Source: Polyangia bacterium
GTDB lineage: Bacteria > Myxococcota_A > Polyangia > Nannocystales > Nannocystaceae
Reading direction: 5' to 3'
Length of the DNA stretch: 64,000 bases
NCBI GenBank assembly: GCA_030424595.1
Contig: JAUHWG010000009.1
Span: 186,001-250,000, forward strand
In this document: positions 7,821 through 18,255 of the stretch, piece by piece
Position numbering within the stretch: the first letter of the stretch is position 1
Layout: every line of letters begins with the position of its first letter
The notes under the pieces: model-generated
Databases searched by the model: none
Seen by the model: the letters and a program-made list of their open reading frames with translations, nothing else
Told to the model about the DNA's origin: nothing
Position numbers and translations under genes: made by a program

Positions 7821-9089
7821 ATGTTCGTCGGAATCTCGAGCCGTGGCGAGGAGCGTACGGGGCCGCTCGCGCTGTCCTCTCCGCTCGGCGGCTCCGTGAT
7901 CGGTCAGGCCCGTCTGGTCGGCCTGACGGGTCTGGCGGGTCTCGTCTTGGCGTCCTGCGCTGGGGGGGAGTTCGAGACCACGCAGTCGACAGAGATCTCC
8001 GGCGCCGAGCAGATCTCCGCGTCGACCTCGACGACGACCGAAGGCGGCAGCGGGACGACCGCGGACACCGACGACACCGACGACACGAGCACCTCGGAGG
8101 CGACGACGACGACGGGGGAGCCCGGCGGCTACTGCGGCGACAAGATCGTCCAGGAGGGTGAGGAGTGCGACGAGGGCTCCGGCAACTCGGACAAGGCGGG
8201 CTGCACCTCGGAGTGCCGGCTCAACGTCTGCGGTGACGGCCTCAAGTGGCTCGGCGAGGAGCAGTGCGACCTCGGCGAGGAGAACGACGACAGCTGGAAG
8301 TGCACGGTCGAGTGCCTGCGCAACGTCTGCGGCGACGGCCATCGTCTGGTCGGCATCGAGGCCTGCGACTGGGGCGACGAGAACTCCGACGAGGGGGAGT
8401 GCACGACCGACTGCACCAAGAACGTCTGCGGCGACGGCTACGTCCTCAAGGGCTTTGAGGAGTGTGACGACGGCACCTTCAGCGACGGCGACGGCTGCTC
8501 GGTCGACTGCACCCGCGAGCAGGTGGTCTTCGTCACCCAGGAGGCCTTCACCGGCGACCTCGGCGGTGTCGCCGGCGCGGACGCAAAGTGCCAAGAGGCG
8601 GCGAAGCTCGGCGGCCTCCTGCCCTGGGCGAGCGACGACTTCACCTACAAGGCCTGGATCGCCGATCCGGAGTGTCCGCCGAAGCACCGCTTCCCCCACT
8701 CCTCACGACCCTATCGGCGGACCGACGGGATCGAGATGGCCTGGAACTTCGACGATCTGGTCGACGGAGAGATCGCGGTCGCCAACGCCTGCACCGAGGC
8801 CTGGGACTACTTCGTCGAGGTCGATCTTCCCGTCTGGACAGCGGTCACGCCCGACGGCTCCAACGGGGCCGATCTCGCGAGCACGACCTGCAACTACTGG
8901 AGCCTCGACGGCGACTTCTTCTTCGGCTCGATCGGCAACGGTCGCTATCTCGACGGCGCGTGGACGCAGTGGATGGTCGGCGAGGACTGGGTCGGCCGCG
9001 GCTGCCACCAGCCGGCGCACCTCTATTGCATTCAGATCGACTGCCTCGCCTACCCGGACTACTGCGATCCCGACTACTGCGCGGCGTAG
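7821..9089 (+). CDS. Lipoprotein with Myxococcus cysteine-rich repeats and a DUF1554-like C-terminal domain
   Basis: A 422-residue protein. The lipobox LASC places the lipidated Cys at 46, followed by a Ser/Thr/Asp-rich linker (about 50-105). Next come four roughly 38-residue repeats with the pattern CGD(G/K)-x-ECD-x-GC(T/S)-x-C (about 108-233), the DUF4215 Myxococcus cysteine-rich repeat. The C-terminal part (about 235-420), beginning FVTQEAFTGDLGGVAGAD, resembles DUF1554/endostatin-like domains found in Leptospira and myxobacterial surface proteins. It is probably anchored to the outer membrane and surface exposed. Function unknown. It is convergent with dapB. Confidence 0.85.
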   Translation: MFVGISSRGEERTGPLALSSPLGGSVIGQARLVGLTGLAGLVLASCAGGEFETTQSTEISGAEQISASTSTTTEGGSGTTADTDDTDDTSTSEATTTTGEPGGYCGDKIVQEGEECDEGSGNSDKAGCTSECRLNVCGDGLKWLGEEQCDLGEENDDSWKCTVECLRNVCGDGHRLVGIEACDWGDENSDEGECTTDCTKNVCGDGYVLKGFEECDDGTFSDGDGCSVDCTREQVVFVTQEAFTGDLGGVAGADAKCQEAAKLGGLLPWASDDFTYKAWIADPECPPKHRFPHSSRPYRRTDGIEMAWNFDDLVDGEIAVANACTEAWDYFVEVDLPVWTAVTPDGSNGADLASTTCNYWSLDGDFFFGSIGNGRYLDGAWTQWMVGEDWVGRGCHQPAHLYCIQIDCLAYPDYCDPDYCAA

Positions 9090-9092
9090 CTG

Positions 9093-9129
9093 CGCGGAGT
9101 CGTCCGCGGGGCAGACGGACAACTCCGCG
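9093..9129. terminator. Nested hairpin at a convergent gene junction
   Basis: Outer stem CGCGGAGT (9093-9100) with ACTCCGCG (9122-9129), a 2x2 internal loop, inner stem TCCG (9103-9106) with CGGA (9116-9119). It lies between the stops of the cysteine-rich lipoprotein (9089) and dapB (9144). No T-tract on either strand. Confidence 0.5.
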
Positions 9130-9143
9130 GGACAGCGCGGCGA

Positions 9144-9962
9144 TCAGTGGAGGTCGGCGAGGCCGAGCACGTCCGCCATCGAGTAGAGGCCCGGCTTGCG
9201 GGACTCGACCCAGCGCGCCGCTCGGAGGGCGCCGCGGGCGAAGATCGCCCGGTCGGAGGCGCGGTGGGTGAGCTCGATGCGCTCGCCCTCGGCGAGGAAC
9301 ATCAGGGTGTGCTCGCCGGCCGAGTCGCCGCCGCGGAGGGCGACGATGCCGATCTCACCCTCCTTGCGGGGCTCGCCGGCGCTGCCCGAGCGCTCGCTGC
9401 AGAGGTGATCGGCGAGCTTGCGATCGGTCGCCTTGGCGACCGCCTTGCCGAGGCGCAGAGCGGTGCCCGAGGGGGCGTCGCGCTTGTGCTTGTGGTGGAT
9501 CTCGAGGATCTCCGCGTCCCAGCTCTGGCCGAGGGCGCGGGCGGCGAGCCCGGCGAGGCGGCTGAGGAGGGCGATGCCGACGCTGAAGTTGGCGTCGCTG
9601 ACGATCGGGATGGTCTTGGCGGCCGCGGCGAGGGCCTCGCGGGCCTGGCTGTCGATCCCGGTCGTCCCGAGAACCAGCGGCACGCCGGCCTCGACGCAGC
9701 GCTGGATGTTGCCGACCGTCGCCCCGGGGAGGGAGAAGTCGACGACGACGGCCCTGCGCGGGCGGAGGTCGTCGGTGACGGTGACGCCGATGTCGACGGT
9801 GCCGGCGACCTGGCCGGCGTCCATGCCCCGACCGGGACCGCCGGAGCGATCGACCGCGCCGGTGAGCACCAGCTCTTCGCTCTGGGTGACCTCGCGGATC
9901 AGGGTGCGGCCCATCCGGCCGCGGGCGCCGACGATGATCACGGGGGTGAGGTGTTCGCTCAT
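9144..9962 (-). CDS. dapB: 4-hydroxy-tetrahydrodipicolinate reductase
   Basis: A 272-residue protein that reduces the dapA product on the lysine/diaminopimelate pathway using NAD(P)H. The N-terminal Rossmann motif GARGRMG is at 12-18, and the family signature is visible at 153-167 (EIHHKHKRDAPSGTA), with the catalytic His156-His157 region and the substrate-binding Lys160. Length matches the family. The ATG at 9962 overlaps the TGA of dapA (ATGA), so dapA and dapB are translationally coupled. Confidence 0.97.
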   Translation of the reverse strand: MSEHLTPVIIVGARGRMGRTLIREVTQSEELVLTGAVDRSGGPGRGMDAGQVAGTVDIGVTVTDDLRPRRAVVVDFSLPGATVGNIQRCVEAGVPLVLGTTGIDSQAREALAAAAKTIPIVSDANFSVGIALLSRLAGLAARALGQSWDAEILEIHHKHKRDAPSGTALRLGKAVAKATDRKLADHLCSERSGSAGEPRKEGEIGIVALRGGDSAGEHTLMFLAEGERIELTHRASDRAIFARGALRAARWVESRKPGLYSMADVLGLADLH

Positions 9963-10867
9963 CGCTCTTCTCCTGGGTGACCGAGTAGCTGGTCGAGCTT
10001 GTTCAGGGCGGCGCGGAGGGGCGCTCGCTCGGGTGCGTCCGCGTCCAAGGCGAGGAGGGGCAGGCGGACGTCGTCTTGGCAGCGCCCCAACATCGCCATC
10101 GCCGCCTTGACGGGGATCGGGTTGGCGGTGGTGAAGAGGGCCCGGGTCAGGGGCAGGTGGAGCGTGTGCAGGCGCTGGGCTTCGTGCCAGTCGCCGTCGC
10201 GGGCGGCCCGGCAGAGATCGGCGATCGTCCCCGGGATCACGTTCGAGACCACCGAGATCACGCCGTCGCCTCCGGCGGCGAGGAAGGGCAGCAGCGAGAA
10301 GTCGTCGCCGCTCAGGAGGTCGAAGTCGGGGCCGCACAGCTCCCGCACCCGGGAGGCGCGGGCCATGTCGCCGGTGGCCTCCTTGATGCCGACGATCCGC
10401 GGGTGCTCGGCCAGCTCGGCGACCAGCTCGGCGTTCATGTCCGAGGCGGTCCGCCCGGGGATGTTGTAGAGGACGATCGGCAACGGGGCGGCGTCGGCGA
10501 TCGCCCTGAAGTGGGCGAGGAGGCCAGCGCGGGGCGGCTTCGAGTAGTAGGGCGTGACCTGCAGCGTGCCGTCGACGCCGAGCTCATGACAGGCCCGGGT
10601 GGTGTCGATCGCCGTGCGGGTGTTGTTCGAGCCGGCGCCGGCGAGCACCGGCACGCGACCCCTCGTCGCCTGGACGACGACGTCGATCACGTGGAGCTGC
10701 TCGGCCAGGGAGAGCGTCGCCGCCTCGCCGGTCGTCCCGCAGGGGACGAGGCCGTCGATGCCCGCGGTGATCTGGGCCTCGACGAGCTCACGGAGCGCCT
10801 CGTCGTCGACCTCGTCGTCGCGCATCGGGGTGATCAGGGCTGTGTATGCGCCGCGAAACTTCGCCAT
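9959..10867 (-). CDS. dapA: 4-hydroxy-tetrahydrodipicolinate synthase
   Basis: A 302-residue aldolase condensing pyruvate with aspartate semialdehyde, the first committed step of diaminopimelate/lysine synthesis. The Schiff-base Lys162 lies in GIKEATGD, Tyr134 in YNIPGRT, and the GTTGE motif at 45-49. The ATG at 10867 is preferred over an in-frame upstream start at 10963 because it begins the conserved MAKFRGAYTALITP sequence and a -10 box (TACGTT) lies 13 nt upstream. Confidence 0.97.
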   Translation of the reverse strand: MAKFRGAYTALITPMRDDEVDDEALRELVEAQITAGIDGLVPCGTTGEAATLSLAEQLHVIDVVVQATRGRVPVLAGAGSNNTRTAIDTTRACHELGVDGTLQVTPYYSKPPRAGLLAHFRAIADAAPLPIVLYNIPGRTASDMNAELVAELAEHPRIVGIKEATGDMARASRVRELCGPDFDLLSGDDFSLLPFLAAGGDGVISVVSNVIPGTIADLCRAARDGDWHEAQRLHTLHLPLTRALFTTANPIPVKAAMAMLGRCQDDVRLPLLALDADAPERAPLRAALNKLDQLLGHPGEER

Positions 10868-10880
10868 AGGTGCGAGGGCG

Positions 10881-10886
10881 AACGTA
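10881..10886 (-). promoter_or_regulatory. Candidate extended -10 box of dapA-dapB
   Basis: TGC-TACGTT on the minus strand, ending 13 nt before the dapA ATG. It matches the extended -10 pattern seen at several other genes in the window. Confidence 0.4.
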
Positions 10887-11098
10887 GCACCTGGTCGCAG
10901 CCGACCAAAGGGCTCAGCGGTCGATCGCAGCGGGCGCACCGGGGGGCCGGGAGCGGGGCTCATGGAGAGGAGCTGCGGTAGGAGCTGGGAGCTGCGGGGT
11001 CGACGGGGCGCTCGCTCGCTCGACGGCGCTGCTCGGGTGGAGCGCGGCGACGGAGCGGCGTGGCGTGTGCAGCTCGCGGCGGCGATGGTCTCGTCGGG

Positions 11099-11566
11099 CT
11101 AGCCCCAGCTCAGGGGCTCGGCGACCGCGACGGGCCTCGCCGAGCCCTGCTCGTCCGGCCGCACCAGCGAGATCGCGGCGGCGCTCGCCCCTGCCTGGCC
11201 GTGCGCTCGCGGGGCTCGATGTTGGTCGCGGTCGAGGCGGAGCTTCCACTGCCCATCGCCGGCGCCGCAGGGGCGGGAGGTGACGTAGACGTCATGGCCG
11301 CGGAAGACGATGACCACCGCGTGGGCGTCCGCCGGCGCCTTGGTCCAGCGGAGATCGAGCTGCGCCCCCTCGCGGCCGACACGACCGCTGATGGTCGGTC
11401 CGTCGAGGAGCGCGAGGCGTTCGCGGAGCACATGGGCGGCGCCGGCGGTCGGGTCTGCGAGGAGCACCGCGTCGAGGGTCTCGCGGGCGCGGTGGAAGTG
11501 ACCCTGGCGCATGTAGATCTGCGCCATCGTCGGGCTCGCCAGGCGATGTCGGCTGGACTTGCTCAT
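11099..11566 (-). CDS. TPR-like small protein encoded with ribF
   Basis: A 155-residue protein whose ATG overlaps the ribF stop (ATGA at 11566-11563), so it is probably translated by coupling. Residues about 10-50 (AQIYMRQGHFHRARETLDAVLLADP) form a good single tetratricopeptide-type helix pair. Residues about 58-120 (ISGRVGREGAQLDLRW, then HAVVIVFRGHDVYV) look like a small beta domain. No signal peptide. Function unknown; the coupling with ribF does not by itself indicate a role in flavin metabolism. Confidence 0.65.
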   Translation of the reverse strand: MSKSSRHRLASPTMAQIYMRQGHFHRARETLDAVLLADPTAGAAHVLRERLALLDGPTISGRVGREGAQLDLRWTKAPADAHAVVIVFRGHDVYVTSRPCGAGDGQWKLRLDRDQHRAPRAHGQAGASAAAISLVRPDEQGSARPVAVAEPLSWG

Positions 11567-12573
11567 CGCGAGTCCTTTTCGGCGCCGGCGCCGGCGCGCA
11601 GGGGCGGTGGGGGCCAGAAGTCGGCCATCGCCTCCTCGGTGACGATCGTCCGCGCAGCGTCGAGGTCGCCGGAGATCGCCGCCTTGAGCGCGTCGACGTC
11701 GGCGAAGCGGGCCTCGTCGCGGAGGCGGCGGAAGAGCCCGACCTCGACCTCGAGCCCGTAGAGGCGCTCGCCGAGGTCGACGTCGAGCGCGTGCACCTCG
11801 AGGCTCTGGGCTGGTGAGGGCGCGTCGCCGCGGAAGGTCGGGTTGGAGCCGAGGTTGGCGGCGGCCGGCCAGCGGGCTCCATATAGAGGTGAGGTCGGGT
11901 CGACGACCTGGAGCGCCGCGGCGTAGACCCCAGGCGCCGGGAGGAGGACGTCGCGGGTGGCGATGTTCGCGGTCGGCACCCCGAGCCCGCGGCCCCGCCC
12001 GGCCCCGCGGACGACCTCCCCGGAGATCGCGAAGATCCGGCCGAGGGGTCCGAGGATCGTCGCGACCTCACCGGCGCGGAGGGCCGCGCGGATCGCCGAC
12101 GAGCCGATCTTGGCGTCGCCCAGCTTGAGCTCGCGGACGATCGCGACGTCGATGGCGGCGGCGCCCAAGAGGGCGATGAGCTCCTCGGTGCCGCCGCGGC
12201 GCCCGGCGCCGAAGCGAAAGTCCTCGCCGACGACGACGCTCGCCGGTCGCAGCCCGTCGATCAGCACCCGCTGGGCGAAGTCACGGGGCTCCATCGCCGC
12301 CATCGCCCGATCGAAGGGCAGGAGCACCAGCGGGTCGACGCCGAGCGCCGCGCAGACCCGCTCGCGCTGTCTGGGGCTCTGGAGCAGCTTGGGCGCCCGC
12401 TGTGGCGCGAGAACCCGCGCCGGGTGGGGATCAAAGGTGATCAGGGCGACCTTCGGCTGGAGCGCGGCCGCCCGCTGCAGGAGCGCCTGATGGCCGCGGT
12501 GGAGGCCGTCAAAGGCGCCGATACAGGCGGCGGTGCCCGGCGGGAGGGCGGCGAGCTGGCGCTGGACCTTCAT
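11563..12573 (-). CDS. ribF: Bifunctional riboflavin kinase / FAD synthetase
   Basis: A 336-residue enzyme that phosphorylates riboflavin to FMN and adenylylates FMN to FAD. The nucleotidyltransferase domain carries GAFDGLHRGHQ (19-29) with its HxGH-type motif, and the C-terminal kinase domain carries GRGLGVPTANI (about 195-205) and NLGSNPTF (about 243-250). Length and domain order are typical. The C-terminal tail is Pro/Ala-rich and ends in overlap with the TPR-like gene. Confidence 0.96.
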   Translation of the reverse strand: MKVQRQLAALPPGTAACIGAFDGLHRGHQALLQRAAALQPKVALITFDPHPARVLAPQRAPKLLQSPRQRERVCAALGVDPLVLLPFDRAMAAMEPRDFAQRVLIDGLRPASVVVGEDFRFGAGRRGGTEELIALLGAAAIDVAIVRELKLGDAKIGSSAIRAALRAGEVATILGPLGRIFAISGEVVRGAGRGRGLGVPTANIATRDVLLPAPGVYAAALQVVDPTSPLYGARWPAAANLGSNPTFRGDAPSPAQSLEVHALDVDLGERLYGLEVEVGLFRRLRDEARFADVDALKAAISGDLDAARTIVTEEAMADFWPPPPLRAGAGAEKDSR

Positions 12574-12588
12574 GGGTGGCCGACGCGC

Positions 12589-12594
12589 AAACTA
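12589..12594 (-). promoter_or_regulatory. Candidate -10 box of ribF
   Basis: TAGTTT on the minus strand, 15 nt upstream of the ribF ATG at 12573. No convincing -35 element is seen. Confidence 0.3.
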
Positions 12595-12793
12595 TCACGG
12601 CAGGCGAGCGCTTGTGACGGGCGCCATGGCCCTCCATCCGCCCGGGGCGGGTCGCAGCGCCGCCCCGGCTCGATGGACGCGCGACCTTGTGACGGTCCCC
12701 ACGGGCCCGAGGGTCTTCGGCGGTCCTCGGCGATCTCGGCGGTTCCTCCAGAGAAGTCTCGAGGGCCTCTGCGTGCACCTCCGAGGCCTGCGC

Positions 12794-12799
12794 TACCCT
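12794..12799 (+). promoter_or_regulatory. Candidate -10 box of the small lipoprotein gene
   Basis: TACCCT preceded by GC, 11 nt before the ATG at 12811; it would give a leader of only a few nucleotides. Confidence 0.35.
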
Positions 12800-12810
12800 C
12801 TACGGCGCCG

Positions 12811-13242
12811 ATGCCCGCGCTTCTTCGTCGACTCCCCCGCGCTCTCCCCCTCTTCGTCGCCGGCGCTGCTGCGCTGGGGATGGTCGCCTGCGAGGGAGGG
12901 CCGACCAAACACGAGCTCTACATGCAGGGGATGCAGATCGAGGGCGACGCCTCGCGAGGCTCCTGTCAGCCCGCCTTTGACGGCGGGATGAACACCCACG
13001 TGCTCGACGGTGATGTCGTCCAGGGCTGCCTAGAGCAGACCGAGGAGGCCATCGCCCTCTACGAGAAGGCCGAGGCCAAGGGGCTCAAGGATCTCGACTT
13101 CGTCCAGACCCTGGAGCGTGCGCGGGAGCGTGAGAAGCACCTGCGGTCGATGCTCAAGGTCGTCCGCGGGATCGAGCGTCCGGACGAGGTCTACCCGGGC
13201 GCGCCGCCCGAGGCGACCCAGCGAAGCCCGGATTCGCCCTGA
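12811..13242 (+). CDS. Small lipoprotein with a helical TPR-like region
   Basis: A 143-residue protein. The signal peptide ends in a VAC lipobox with Cys27. The mature part has two Cys (in GSCQPAF and VQGCLEQ), then a Glu/Lys/Ala-rich helical region (about 75-120) resembling a TPR helix pair. The ATG at 12811 was chosen because the signal peptide starts there and a -10 box is close upstream; a longer in-frame ORF upstream crosses the divergent promoter region. It is convergent with the next lipoprotein gene. Function unknown. Confidence 0.75.
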   Translation: MPALLRRLPRALPLFVAGAAALGMVACEGGPTKHELYMQGMQIEGDASRGSCQPAFDGGMNTHVLDGDVVQGCLEQTEEAIALYEKAEAKGLKDLDFVQTLERAREREKHLRSMLKVVRGIERPDEVYPGAPPEATQRSPDSP

Positions 13243-13249
13243 GCCGCGG

Positions 13250-13279
13250 GAGATCTTCCCAAGACCCGCAGAAGATCTC
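13250..13279. terminator. Inverted repeat between convergent lipoprotein genes
   Basis: GAGATCTTC (13250-13258) and GAAGATCTC (13271-13279) form a perfect 9-bp stem with a 12-nt loop. A TTTT run follows at about 13285 on the plus strand. A bidirectional terminator is the natural reading. Confidence 0.55.
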
Positions 13280-13314
13280 TCGATGTTTTCCGCGGGGGTC
13301 GAGAACCGCGCCGC

Positions 13315-14277
13315 CTAGGGGAGCGCCCCGTCCTCGATCCAGCGCGCGATCATCACCATGTCGGGGTACTCGAGGGGCTCGTCGGGGGGCATCACCGCGC
13401 CGCGGACCGCGTGCAGGGGCGCGCCGTCGGGGTCGCGGAGGAGCTTTTGTATGAGAAAGCTCTCGGACGGCTGGGCGGGGGTGACCCGGGGATAGCCGGT
13501 CGACGCTGGCGTCTGGTCGAGCACCAGCCCGGCAAAGGCCCGCTCTGGGGTCGAGAGATCGAGGCGCTGCTGCGCGAGATCGCCGTCCTCGCCGTGACAT
13601 GAGCAGAGCGCGCGGGCCGGCTCGAAGGGCCCTCCGGCCCCGTAGAGGTCGCTGAGGGTGATCGGCGGCGCCACGGGCGAGCCCTCCGGGGGCGGGTCCG
13701 GCTCCTCGCTCTCCTCGGGGGCGACGCGAAACTCGACGTAGGTCGCCCAGCGCCCGTCCTCCAGCTGCTCCCACGGCTCGCTCAGGAGATCGAGCGACTC
13801 GCCGCCCCAGCCGACGACAAAGGGGCGAAGGCGCACTCTGTAGTCTGCGTCGCCACGCATCTCGCTCCGGGGTCGGAGGGTCAGCACCGACCCCGGGCAC
13901 CAGGGCTCGGCCGGGAGGTCGCCCAGGCCCGTCGGTGGCCGCCAGGCGAAGAGCTGGAGGGAGACCTCGACGTCGAAGATGTTGATCCCTGAGACCAGGA
14001 TCACGTCGAAGCTGCCGACTGACTTCGGATCGATCGTCTGCGAGAAACAGAAATCGATCTGGCTCCCGCGCTCGACCCCGACTGCGCCGTTCGCGGGGTA
14101 GCTCTCGAGGAGGCGCAGCGTGGGGTCCTCGTCGTCAAAGCGGCTGTCCTCGTCGATCCAAGCGCACGCCGAGATCTGCGAGGCCACCAGCGACGCGAAA
14201 AGAGCGAGCAAAAAGCGACCGCGGGGGCGAGCGCTCCGCGGTGCCGGAGGCGAGGAGAGCCGGCAGAGCATCGCCAA
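13315..14277 (-). CDS. Lipoprotein with bacterial Ig-like (Big_5) domain and a cytochrome-like segment
   Basis: A 320-residue protein. The lipobox ISAC gives Cys38. Residues about 55-170 begin SYPANGAVGVERGSQIDFCF, the pattern of Big_5 Ig-like domains. The C-terminal third (about 215-320) has LCSCHGEDGD at about 230 and a PPDEPLEYPDMVMIARWIEDGA ending typical of c-type cytochrome-like domains in Planctomycete/Myxococcota surface proteins. The putative heme site reads CxCH rather than CxxCH, so heme attachment is doubtful. Probably an outer-membrane lipoprotein; role unknown. Confidence 0.7.
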   Translation of the reverse strand: MAMLCRLSSPPAPRSARPRGRFLLALFASLVASQISACAWIDEDSRFDDEDPTLRLLESYPANGAVGVERGSQIDFCFSQTIDPKSVGSFDVILVSGINIFDVEVSLQLFAWRPPTGLGDLPAEPWCPGSVLTLRPRSEMRGDADYRVRLRPFVVGWGGESLDLLSEPWEQLEDGRWATYVEFRVAPEESEEPDPPPEGSPVAPPITLSDLYGAGGPFEPARALCSCHGEDGDLAQQRLDLSTPERAFAGLVLDQTPASTGYPRVTPAQPSESFLIQKLLRDPDGAPLHAVRGAVMPPDEPLEYPDMVMIARWIEDGALP

Positions 14278-14404
14278 GAGCCTATCAGGGTCCCTCCTCG
14301 GTGGGGCGGACGCTTGTGGAGGAGATCCCCGGCATGCGAAATCGGCCGCCCACAGGCGGCCTCCGCGGGTGGCCGCCTTATTGACCCGTTGCGCGGGGCC
14401 CTGC

Positions 14405-14410
14405 TATCGT
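14405..14410 (+). promoter_or_regulatory. Candidate extended -10 box of the DUF4398/OmpA cluster
   Basis: TGC-TATCGT, giving a leader of about 60 nt before the GTG at 14478. Confidence 0.4.
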
Positions 14411-14477
14411 CCGGCCGATTTCGGCTGCGTTGCTTGGGGCCTCATGCTCTCGGCGACCTCGAACCTGGGAGCCTTCC

Positions 14478-14933
14478 GTGTCTCGACGCACACGTCCTCG
14501 ATTTGTGCACATCACAGTTCTCGCCGGCTTGCTCGTCGCGGGATGTGGGCCCTTCGGTTACCTCAAGAAGGTGGCCCGTGAATCCAGTAAAGCTGTCGCT
14601 GATGCGGAGGCTGCGGGGGCTGAGGAGAACGCCCCCTACGAGTACTGGGGCTCAGTCACGTATCTCGAACAGGCGAAGATCCTGATGGGGTACAGCGAGT
14701 ACGAGCGATCGTTCGACTACGGCGAGCGAGCCAAACAGCTCGCCGAAGAGGCGAAGGACAAGGCGGAGAAGCGTCGTCGCGGCGAGATGGTGGAGACCGT
14801 CTCGGACGCCGAGGTGGACGCTGATGCAAACGCCGCGACCGCAGCCGACGCGGACGCCGACGCAGACGCCGATGTCGGCGAGGGCGAGGCCAGCGGCAGC
14901 GTTGAGGCCGGTGTCTCGCTCGGAGGTGAGTGA
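14478..14933 (+). CDS. DUF4398-type lipoprotein
   Basis: A 151-residue protein from a GTG start at 14478, preceded by GGGAG at suitable spacing; an in-frame TTG at 14430 is less likely because it lengthens the signal peptide. The lipobox VAGC gives Cys23. Residues about 45-100 (ESSKAVADAEAAGAEENAPYEYWGSVTYLEQA and the following Lys/Glu helix) match the helical DUF4398 pattern found upstream of OmpA genes. The C-terminus is an Asp/Ala repeat (about 115-135). It is probably a periplasmic-side outer-membrane lipoprotein acting with the next gene, whose ATG overlaps its TGA. Confidence 0.8.
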   Translation: MSRRTRPRFVHITVLAGLLVAGCGPFGYLKKVARESSKAVADAEAAGAEENAPYEYWGSVTYLEQAKILMGYSEYERSFDYGERAKQLAEEAKDKAEKRRRGEMVETVSDAEVDADANAATAADADADADADVGEGEASGSVEAGVSLGGE

Positions 14934-16180
14934 TGAAGAGCCGCACAAGCAAAGCTCTCTCGATCGTCACGATGATCGCGGCTAGCGGTCTCATGACGTC
15001 CTGCCTCGGTCAGACCCTCCTCGGGAAGGTCGCCGGCACCCAGACTGTGCTCCAGGGCGCGATCGCTGACGGTTCCAAGACCATCGGCTGCGCGCCCAAG
15101 GAGACCGCCATCGCCGAGGCGAACGTCAAGTTCGCCGAGGACGCGCTGGCGATGGGTGAGTACTACCGCGGTAAGGATCACGCCGAGACGGCGGAGATCT
15201 ACACCGCGCTCGCCCGCAAGAAGACCGATCCGGTCCGCTGCAAGGACGCGAAGCCCCAGGACCTCGAGGTCCGCGAGGGTGATCGCGACGGCGACGGCTA
15301 CGCCGACGACATCGACAAGTGCCCGGATGATCCGGAGGACTTCGACTCCTTCGAGGACGACGACGGCTGTCCCGACAAGGACAACGACGGCGACGGGATC
15401 CTCGACGCCGCCGAGCTCGTCGACGGCCAGTGGGTCAACAACGACAAGAAGGTCGAAGACGGCCGCGAGATCGACTGCCGCAACGAGCCCGAGGACATGG
15501 ACGGGTTCGAGGACGAGGACGGATGTCCCGAGCCGGACAACGACCGCGACACCATCCTCGACGGCGACGACAAGTGTCCCAACGATCCTGAGGACTACGA
15601 CCAGTTCGAGGACGAGGACGGCTGTCCCGACAAGGACAACGACGGCGACGGCGTGCTCGACGCTGCGGAGCTCATCCGCAACGCGGACGGCACCTACGAC
15701 TGGAAGAACCTCGACGGGTTGGAGGAGAACGGGGTCTGGAAGGACTGCCGCAACCAGCCCGAGGACATGGACGGCGATCGCGACGAAGACGGTTGTCCCG
15801 ACGTCCTCCTCATCGACGACTGCCAGATCAAGCTCAGCGACAAGGTCTTCTTCAAGTTCAACAAGTGGGACGTGGATCCCAAGTCGTACGTCGTCCTCGA
15901 CGAGGTCTACGACACCCTCATCGCTGCGCCCTCGATCAAGGTTTGGGTCGACGGGCACACCGACTCCAAGGGCTCGAACAAGTACAACAAGAAGCTCTCG
16001 CAGAAGCGGGTCGACAGCGTCGCCAAGTACCTCGTCGACAAGGGCATCCCGATGGAGCGCCTCGAGCCGCGAGGCATGGGCGAAGAGGTCCCGATCGCGG
16101 ACAACAAGACGGCCGAGGGCCGGGCCGAGAACCGCCGCGTCGAGTTCAACCTCAAGGACTGCAAGAAGCGGGTCAAATAG
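14933..16180 (+). CDS. OmpA-family lipoprotein with thrombospondin type 3 repeats
   Basis: A 415-residue protein. A GGAGGT Shine-Dalgarno sequence lies inside the end of the previous gene and the ATG overlaps its stop (TGATG). The lipobox MTSC gives Cys24. An N-terminal DUF4398-like helical region (about 45-105) is followed by Asp-rich calcium-binding TSP3 repeats (DGDGYADDIDKCPDDPEDFD and related, about 115-275), then an OmpA peptidoglycan-binding domain (about 285-410) with DGHTDSKGSNKYNKKLSQ and NRRVEF. It should link the outer membrane to peptidoglycan. Confidence 0.92.
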   Translation: MKSRTSKALSIVTMIAASGLMTSCLGQTLLGKVAGTQTVLQGAIADGSKTIGCAPKETAIAEANVKFAEDALAMGEYYRGKDHAETAEIYTALARKKTDPVRCKDAKPQDLEVREGDRDGDGYADDIDKCPDDPEDFDSFEDDDGCPDKDNDGDGILDAAELVDGQWVNNDKKVEDGREIDCRNEPEDMDGFEDEDGCPEPDNDRDTILDGDDKCPNDPEDYDQFEDEDGCPDKDNDGDGVLDAAELIRNADGTYDWKNLDGLEENGVWKDCRNQPEDMDGDRDEDGCPDVLLIDDCQIKLSDKVFFKFNKWDVDPKSYVVLDEVYDTLIAAPSIKVWVDGHTDSKGSNKYNKKLSQKRVDSVAKYLVDKGIPMERLEPRGMGEEVPIADNKTAEGRAENRRVEFNLKDCKKRVK

Positions 16181-16219
16181 GGCTCCCAGACGGGAGCACC
16201 GGGGGGCAGGGAGTAAGGT

Positions 16220-18106
<1,887 letters not shown>

Positions 18107-18141
18107 GTTCACCCTCTGATGAGGGCCTCGGCAGGCCGGCA

Positions 18142-18171
18142 GAGCCGCTCGGCGCGTCGCCGCAGCGGCTC
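18142..18171. terminator. 13-bp hairpin with bulged C downstream of the envelope operon
   Basis: GAGCCGCT plus CGGCG (18142-18154), a 3-nt loop, then CGCCG, a bulged C (18163) and AGCGGCTC (to 18171). It lies 35 nt after the stop at 18106. No T-run follows. Confidence 0.55.
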
Positions 18172-18239
18172 TCGCGTTGTTGAGGGCGCTCGTGTGAGCG
18201 AGCGCGCGCTGAGTCCATCCGTGAGCCGCCAGCATGGGC

Positions 18240-18245
18240 TATGCT
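18240..18245 (+). promoter_or_regulatory. Candidate -10 box of the rRNA methyltransferase gene
   Basis: GC-TATGCT, 10 nt before the ATG at 18256. It overlaps an alternative ATG at 18241, which argues for the later start. Confidence 0.35.
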
Positions 18246-18255
18246 GCGCGCCGCC

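Noticed and set aside
10338..10866. Long in-frame extension of dapB upstream of 9962
   Set aside because: It overlaps dapA entirely in another frame; the conserved DapB N-terminus begins at 9962.
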